In this document: piece by piece, positions 5,927-8,236 of the stretch
How the letters are laid out: the number at the start of each line of letters is the position of its first letter
How positions within the stretch are numbered: the stretch's first letter is position 1
From: Actinomycetes bacterium
Lineage (GTDB): Bacteria > Actinomycetota > Acidimicrobiia > Acidimicrobiales > Microtrichaceae
DNA length: 8,236 bases
NCBI GenBank assembly: GCA_023392475.1
Contig: JAEVZA010000482.1
Span: forward strand, 1-8,236
Direction: 5' to 3'
Translations under genes and position numbers: made by a program
The notes under the pieces: model-generated
Told to the model about the DNA's origin: nothing
The model's input: only the letters and a program-made list of their open reading frames with translations
The model's database searches: none

Positions 5927-7180
5927 TCAGCCGCCGAGCGGGTGCCGGTCGAAGAAGTCGAGGATCAGGCCGGTGGCGTCGAGGTCCATCGTCGTGCGGC
6001 CGATGACCCCCTCGAGCATCGCCGAGGTCGCCGAGCCCGGCCAGGTGTGGCCGGCGCCGTCGATCCGGTAGAGCTCGACGTCGGCCCCGCGCGGGCAGCG
6101 GTAGCGGACCGCGGTCGTGTCGGGTGCCGCCGGCTGCTCCGTCGGGTGCGGCTCGCAGCCGTCGCGGTGGGCCCACGCGTCGACGATCTGCGGGACCGGC
6201 ACCCGGAGCGAGCCGGGCACGAGCTCGGCCGCCTCCGGCGAGTCCGGACCGACCTGGGCGAGGGTGCGGTCCGAGCCGTCGGGCAGCTCGATCGTCGCGG
6301 TGCCGGCGCCCATGCCGCCGCCGTAGGGGATGAAGGTGTCGCCGGTGCCGTGGAACGTGATGACCGGGACGTGGCGGTCCAGCTCGCAGCCCGGCACGTC
6401 CCGGAGCCCGGCGACGGGTGCGATCGCGGCGATGCGGTCCGAGTAGCGGCAGGCCGCCGCGGAGGCGAGGAAGGCGCCGTTCGAGAAGCCGGTGAGGTCG
6501 ATCCGGGACCGATCGATGCAGAGCTCGCGCTCGGTCCGGTCGATCAGCTCGCCGACGAGCCGGACGTCGGTCGTGTCGAGGCCCGTGGTCCAGTGGGCGT
6601 GGGCGGCGTCGCCCTGGCCCTGCGGCGTGAGGGTGACGATGCCACGGCGGTCGGCGGCCGGCCCGACGCCCGAGAGTCGGGCGTGCACCGTGGCGCCCTC
6701 CGCGTAGCCGTGCAGGTCGAGGACCAGGGGTGCCGGGTGCGCGGGGTCGTACCCCGGCGGGATGCGACGGAAGTACCAGCGGTCCTGGCCCTCGAACTCG
6801 AGGTGCACCTCGGTCTCGCCGGCCGCGACCGGGTGGGGGTCCGCGCAGCCCGACGACGGGCCGGTGGCGGATGCCTTGCGTGCGGCCGATGTCGAGGTCC
6901 GGGTCCCTCCGGCCTCCGTGGTGGTGGGGGAGGAGGTGGCGGCGCCGCTCGAGCCGTCGTCGGAGCAGGCCGCGGCGACGAGGCCGAGCGCGAGCACCGC
7001 GGCGACGGCCACTGCGGCGACGGGTTGTGCGCGCGGACCACGAGCGCGAGCACGTGCGCCGGTGCGGGTGCGGGTGCCGGTGCCGGTGCCGGTGCGCGTG
7101 GGGGTGGAGGTGGGGACGTGGCTGCGGGCGAGCGTGCGGGCGCGACGCGCCGCAGCGCGGGTCGACGTGATCGCACGCAT
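5927..7180 (-). CDS. Secreted lipoprotein esterase, polyhydroxybutyrate depolymerase / LpqC type
   Basis: This 417-residue alpha/beta-hydrolase is predicted to be anchored outside the membrane as a lipoprotein. Seen: a hydrophobic stretch (about 53-71) ending in the lipobox LVAAAC with Cys72, then a Ser/Thr-rich linker (73-110). The hydrolase domain follows, with oxyanion LHG (156-158), the nucleophile motif GFSNG with Ser233, HGTGDTFIP with Asp281 and GAGHTWPG with His378, a complete catalytic triad. The motif set is that of the poly(3-hydroxybutyrate) depolymerase/feruloyl esterase group that includes mycobacterial LpqC. The true substrate (polyester, feruloyl or other ester) is not visible. 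The ATG at 7180 is preceded by AGGGGGG. Oddity: the n-region before the hydrophobic core is about 50 residues and contains an X-Thr dipeptide run encoded by hexamer repeats (7061-7114). The frame stays open upstream, but there it runs antisense to the next gene and lacks support. Confidence 0.9.
   Translation of the reverse strand: MRAITSTRAAARRARTLARSHVPTSTPTRTGTGTGTRTRTGARARARGPRAQPVAAVAVAAVLALGLVAAACSDDGSSGAATSSPTTTEAGGTRTSTSAARKASATGPSSGCADPHPVAAGETEVHLEFEGQDRWYFRRIPPGYDPAHPAPLVLDLHGYAEGATVHARLSGVGPAADRRGIVTLTPQGQGDAAHAHWTTGLDTTDVRLVGELIDRTERELCIDRSRIDLTGFSNGAFLASAAACRYSDRIAAIAPVAGLRDVPGCELDRHVPVITFHGTGDTFIPYGGGMGAGTATIELPDGSDRTLAQVGPDSPEAAELVPGSLRVPVPQIVDAWAHRDGCEPHPTEQPAAPDTTAVRYRCPRGADVELYRIDGAGHTWPGSATSAMLEGVIGRTTMDLDATGLILDFFDRHPLGG
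7061..7114. repeat. Hexanucleotide tandem repeat inside the lipoprotein signal region
   Basis: Nine consecutive 6-bp units based on GGTGCC/GGTGCG are visible on the plus strand. The first six (7061-7096) vary only in the last base; units seven to nine (7097-7114) are degenerate. On the coding strand they encode alternating X-Thr residues (R-T, G-T, P-T, S-T). The unit length preserves the reading frame. Confidence 0.8.
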
Positions 7181-7184
7181 GGTT

Positions 7185-7191
7185 CCCCCCT
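7185..7191 (-). promoter_or_regulatory. Ribosome binding site of the lipoprotein esterase
   Basis: AGGGGGG on the minus strand ends 4 bases before the ATG at 7180. It decides this start against upstream in-frame codons, which lack such a site. Confidence 0.55.
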
Positions 7192-7350
7192 GATCGCCCC
7201 TGCGACGGCCGCCATGCTGCCACCGGCGCACGGCACCGGCCAGGGACCGTGCGGTCGCGCCCGGGAGGCGGCGAACCCGTCCGAGCCGCCGGGCCGACCG
7301 CTCGGACCACCACGCCGGTTCCGTCCGCGCACCGACGTCGGGCGAAAGTG

Positions 7351-7556
7351 ATCGCGACGCACGTCCCAGCACCTGCAACGATCGGTGCCGGCCGCGCCGC
7401 CCCGAGGGACGAGCCGGCCCCGCCGATTCGCCGCAAGCCGGCGCGAACCTGCCATCGCGACGCTCGGCATCGGGCTCGCCGCACGCCGGTGCGTGGGCGG
7501 AGGCCGCCGGTGGTGCGCCGAGGTGCGATTCGCCGCGAGCCGGTTCGCGAGGCGCA
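7351..7556. repeat. Diverged ~103-bp tandem duplication with interspersed motif
   Basis: Two units share co-linear blocks: ATCGCGACGC at 7351-7360 and 7454-7463 (exact, 103 apart), CGGTGC at 7383-7388 and 7487-7492 (104 apart), and GATTCGCCGC-R-AGCCGG at 7425-7441 and 7527-7543 (102 apart, 16 of 17 identical). A third, weaker copy of the last motif lies at 7473-7489 (14 of 17). The DNA between the blocks has diverged. Confidence 0.5.
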
Positions 7557-7573
7557 CGCCAGCTGGGCGCGGG

Positions 7574-7589
7574 ACGCACCGAGGTGCGT
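7574..7589. promoter_or_regulatory. Perfect palindrome just upstream of the 2H gene promoter
   Basis: ACGCACC-GA-GGTGCGT has 7-bp arms and lies over the expected -35 zone of the TAGCGT box (7601-7606), a position typical of repressor operators. A related sequence, GCGCCGAGGTGCG, occurs 61 bp upstream (7515-7527). Confidence 0.5.
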
Positions 7590-7600
7590 GGGGGACCGCG

Positions 7601-7606
7601 TAGCGT
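7601..7606 (+). promoter_or_regulatory. Candidate -10 box for the 2H phosphoesterase gene (leaderless)
   Basis: TAGCGT fits TANNNT and is followed by 7 bases and then the GTG at 7614. It is the first TA dinucleotide after position 6775. No Shine-Dalgarno is present at a usable distance. Confidence 0.5.
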
Positions 7607-7613
7607 CGTCGCC

Positions 7614-8236
7614 GTGCCCCGCCGCCGCCTGGCCGTCGTCGTGCTCGCCCCACCCGTGGAGGCGGAGGTCGTCGACGTCCTGCGCCGCGCGGTCGGCGTG
7701 CCCGAGCCCTTCCACGTCCCGCCCCACTGCACGCTGGTGCCACCGGTCAACGTCGCCGCCGCCGAGGACGCCGAAGTCGCCCCGCTCCTGCGCCTCGCGG
7801 CTGCGTCGTCGCACCCGTTCCACCTCGACGTCGGCCCGGCAACGACCTTCGCTCCCGACACGCCGACGCTGCACCTCGCCGTGGGCGGCACGGACGACGA
7901 CGTCGCCGCCCTGCGCTCGCTCCGCGCCGCGCTCCGCTCGGGACCGCTCGACCGCCCCGACGTCTGGCCCTTCACCCCGCACGTCACCATCGAGGAGCAG
8001 CACCCCGAGGCGCGGATCCCCGGCTCCGTGCAGGCGCTGGCCGGCGTCCGCCAGCGCTGGACGGTCGACCGGGTGCACCTGCTCGAGCACCGGCGCCGCG
8101 ACGACGGCTCACCGCACTGGGTGCCCATCCGTGAGGAGCCGCTCGGCGGTCCGCCGCTGGTCGGCCGCGGCGGCCTCGAGCTGGTGCTCCGACCCGCCGG
8201 CATGGTCGAGGAGCCGGTGGCCGCCCTGACCGGCAC
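7614..8236 (+). CDS. 2'-5' RNA ligase-like 2H phosphoesterase (3' end outside window)
   Basis: The open frame starts at GTG 7614 and reaches the window edge without a stop (207 codons visible). It has the two HxT motifs of the 2H phosphoesterase superfamily: HCT (His38-Thr40) in FHVPPHCTLVPP, and HVT (His123-Thr125) in WPFTPHVTI. The beta strand RRRLAVVVLAPP at the N-terminus is typical. Family members hydrolyse or transfer cyclic 2',3'-phosphates or related phosphodiesters, and many bacterial copies have unknown substrates. The core seems to end near residue 180, and about 25 more residues follow (GRGGLELVL onwards), so either a C-terminal extension or a fused second domain continues beyond the window. 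The GTG was chosen for the TAGCGT box 7 bases upstream and the conserved N-terminal strand; another in-frame GTG at 7641 would remove part of that strand. Divergent from the esterase. Confident of the fold, not of the substrate. Confidence 0.85.
   Translation, partial: MPRRRLAVVVLAPPVEAEVVDVLRRAVGVPEPFHVPPHCTLVPPVNVAAAEDAEVAPLLRLAAASSHPFHLDVGPATTFAPDTPTLHLAVGGTDDDVAALRSLRAALRSGPLDRPDVWPFTPHVTIEEQHPEARIPGSVQALAGVRQRWTVDRVHLLEHRRRDDGSPHWVPIREEPLGGPPLVGRGGLELVLRPAGMVEEPVAALTG

Larger units (their letters stand above)
7181..7613. promoter_or_regulatory. 433-bp divergent intergenic region
   Basis: No gene is supported between the esterase start and the 2H phosphoesterase start; open frames here are shadows. 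Contents: the esterase ribosome site (AGGGGGG on the minus strand, 7185-7191), an inverted repeat GGCGGC-N12-GCCGCC (7267-7290), a diverged duplication (7351-7556), a palindrome (7574-7589) and a TAGCGT -10 box (7601-7606). The esterase promoter is not obvious: no TA dinucleotide occurs between 7181 and 7600. A weak minus-strand candidate is TTGCAG (7373-7378), with a poor -10 near the GATCAC at 7347-7352. Confidence 0.6.

Noticed and set aside
7351..7556. CRISPR array
   Set aside because: There are only two to three imperfect motif copies with spacing of 48-54 bp, no identical repeats and no cas gene.
7385..7603. Small plus-strand open frame in the intergenic region
   Set aside because: It has no ribosome site and Arg/Ala/Gly-rich content, and it overlaps the repeat motifs and the promoter palindrome.
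7181..8236. Extending the lipoprotein esterase upstream along its open frame to the window edge
   Set aside because: The extension would run antisense across the 2H phosphoesterase gene and would bury the signal peptide internally. AGGGGGG before ATG 7180 supports the shorter form.

Overview
The window is very GC-rich, with strongly G/C-ended codons, tightly packed genes, ATGA/TGATG stop-start overlaps and apparent leaderless starts. This points to a high-GC actinobacterium, possibly mycobacteria-like or Acidimicrobiia-like; the lineage is inference. Eight protein-coding genes can be supported. No RNA gene, CRISPR array, insertion sequence or transposase is visible.

Region 1 (75-4265, plus strand) is a four-gene, translationally coupled operon: a SnoaL/NTF2-fold protein, an NAD(P)-dependent aldehyde dehydrogenase closely resembling (from memory) mycobacterial AldA/Rv0768, a 3-hydroxyisobutyrate-dehydrogenase-type oxidoreductase, and a 426-residue protein I do not recognise, which carries clustered His/Cys/Asp motifs. 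Together they look like a catabolic oxidation module (alcohol/aldehyde to acid) for an unknown substrate.

Region 2 (4252-5890) is a divergent pair: a thioredoxin-reductase-like flavoprotein (minus) with a CPYC redox motif but no GxGxxA nucleotide-binding signature, and an XRE-type regulator with a C-terminal cupin (plus). They are separated by only 46 bp, and both candidate -10 boxes (TANNNT) sit 6-7 bp from the start codons. The two promoters would overlap face to face, and an inverted repeat covers the regulator's start codon. The flavoprotein gene overlaps the end of the upstream operon by 14 bp, tail to tail.

Region 3 (5927-7180, minus) encodes a lipoprotein esterase of the polyhydroxybutyrate-depolymerase/LpqC type, with an intact Ser-Asp-His triad and an unusually long signal-peptide n-region built from a hexanucleotide tandem repeat.

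Region 4 (7181-7613) is a 433-bp divergent intergenic region with a diverged ~103-bp duplication, a perfect 7-bp-arm palindrome and a -10 box. It leads into region 5 (7614 to window end, plus), a GTG-started, probably leaderless 2H phosphoesterase (2'-5' RNA ligase-like) gene that runs off the window.

Nothing here is a clear-cut new system. The best leads are the unknown operon protein, the compact redox-regulator/flavoprotein switch, and the repeat structures around the lipoprotein esterase.
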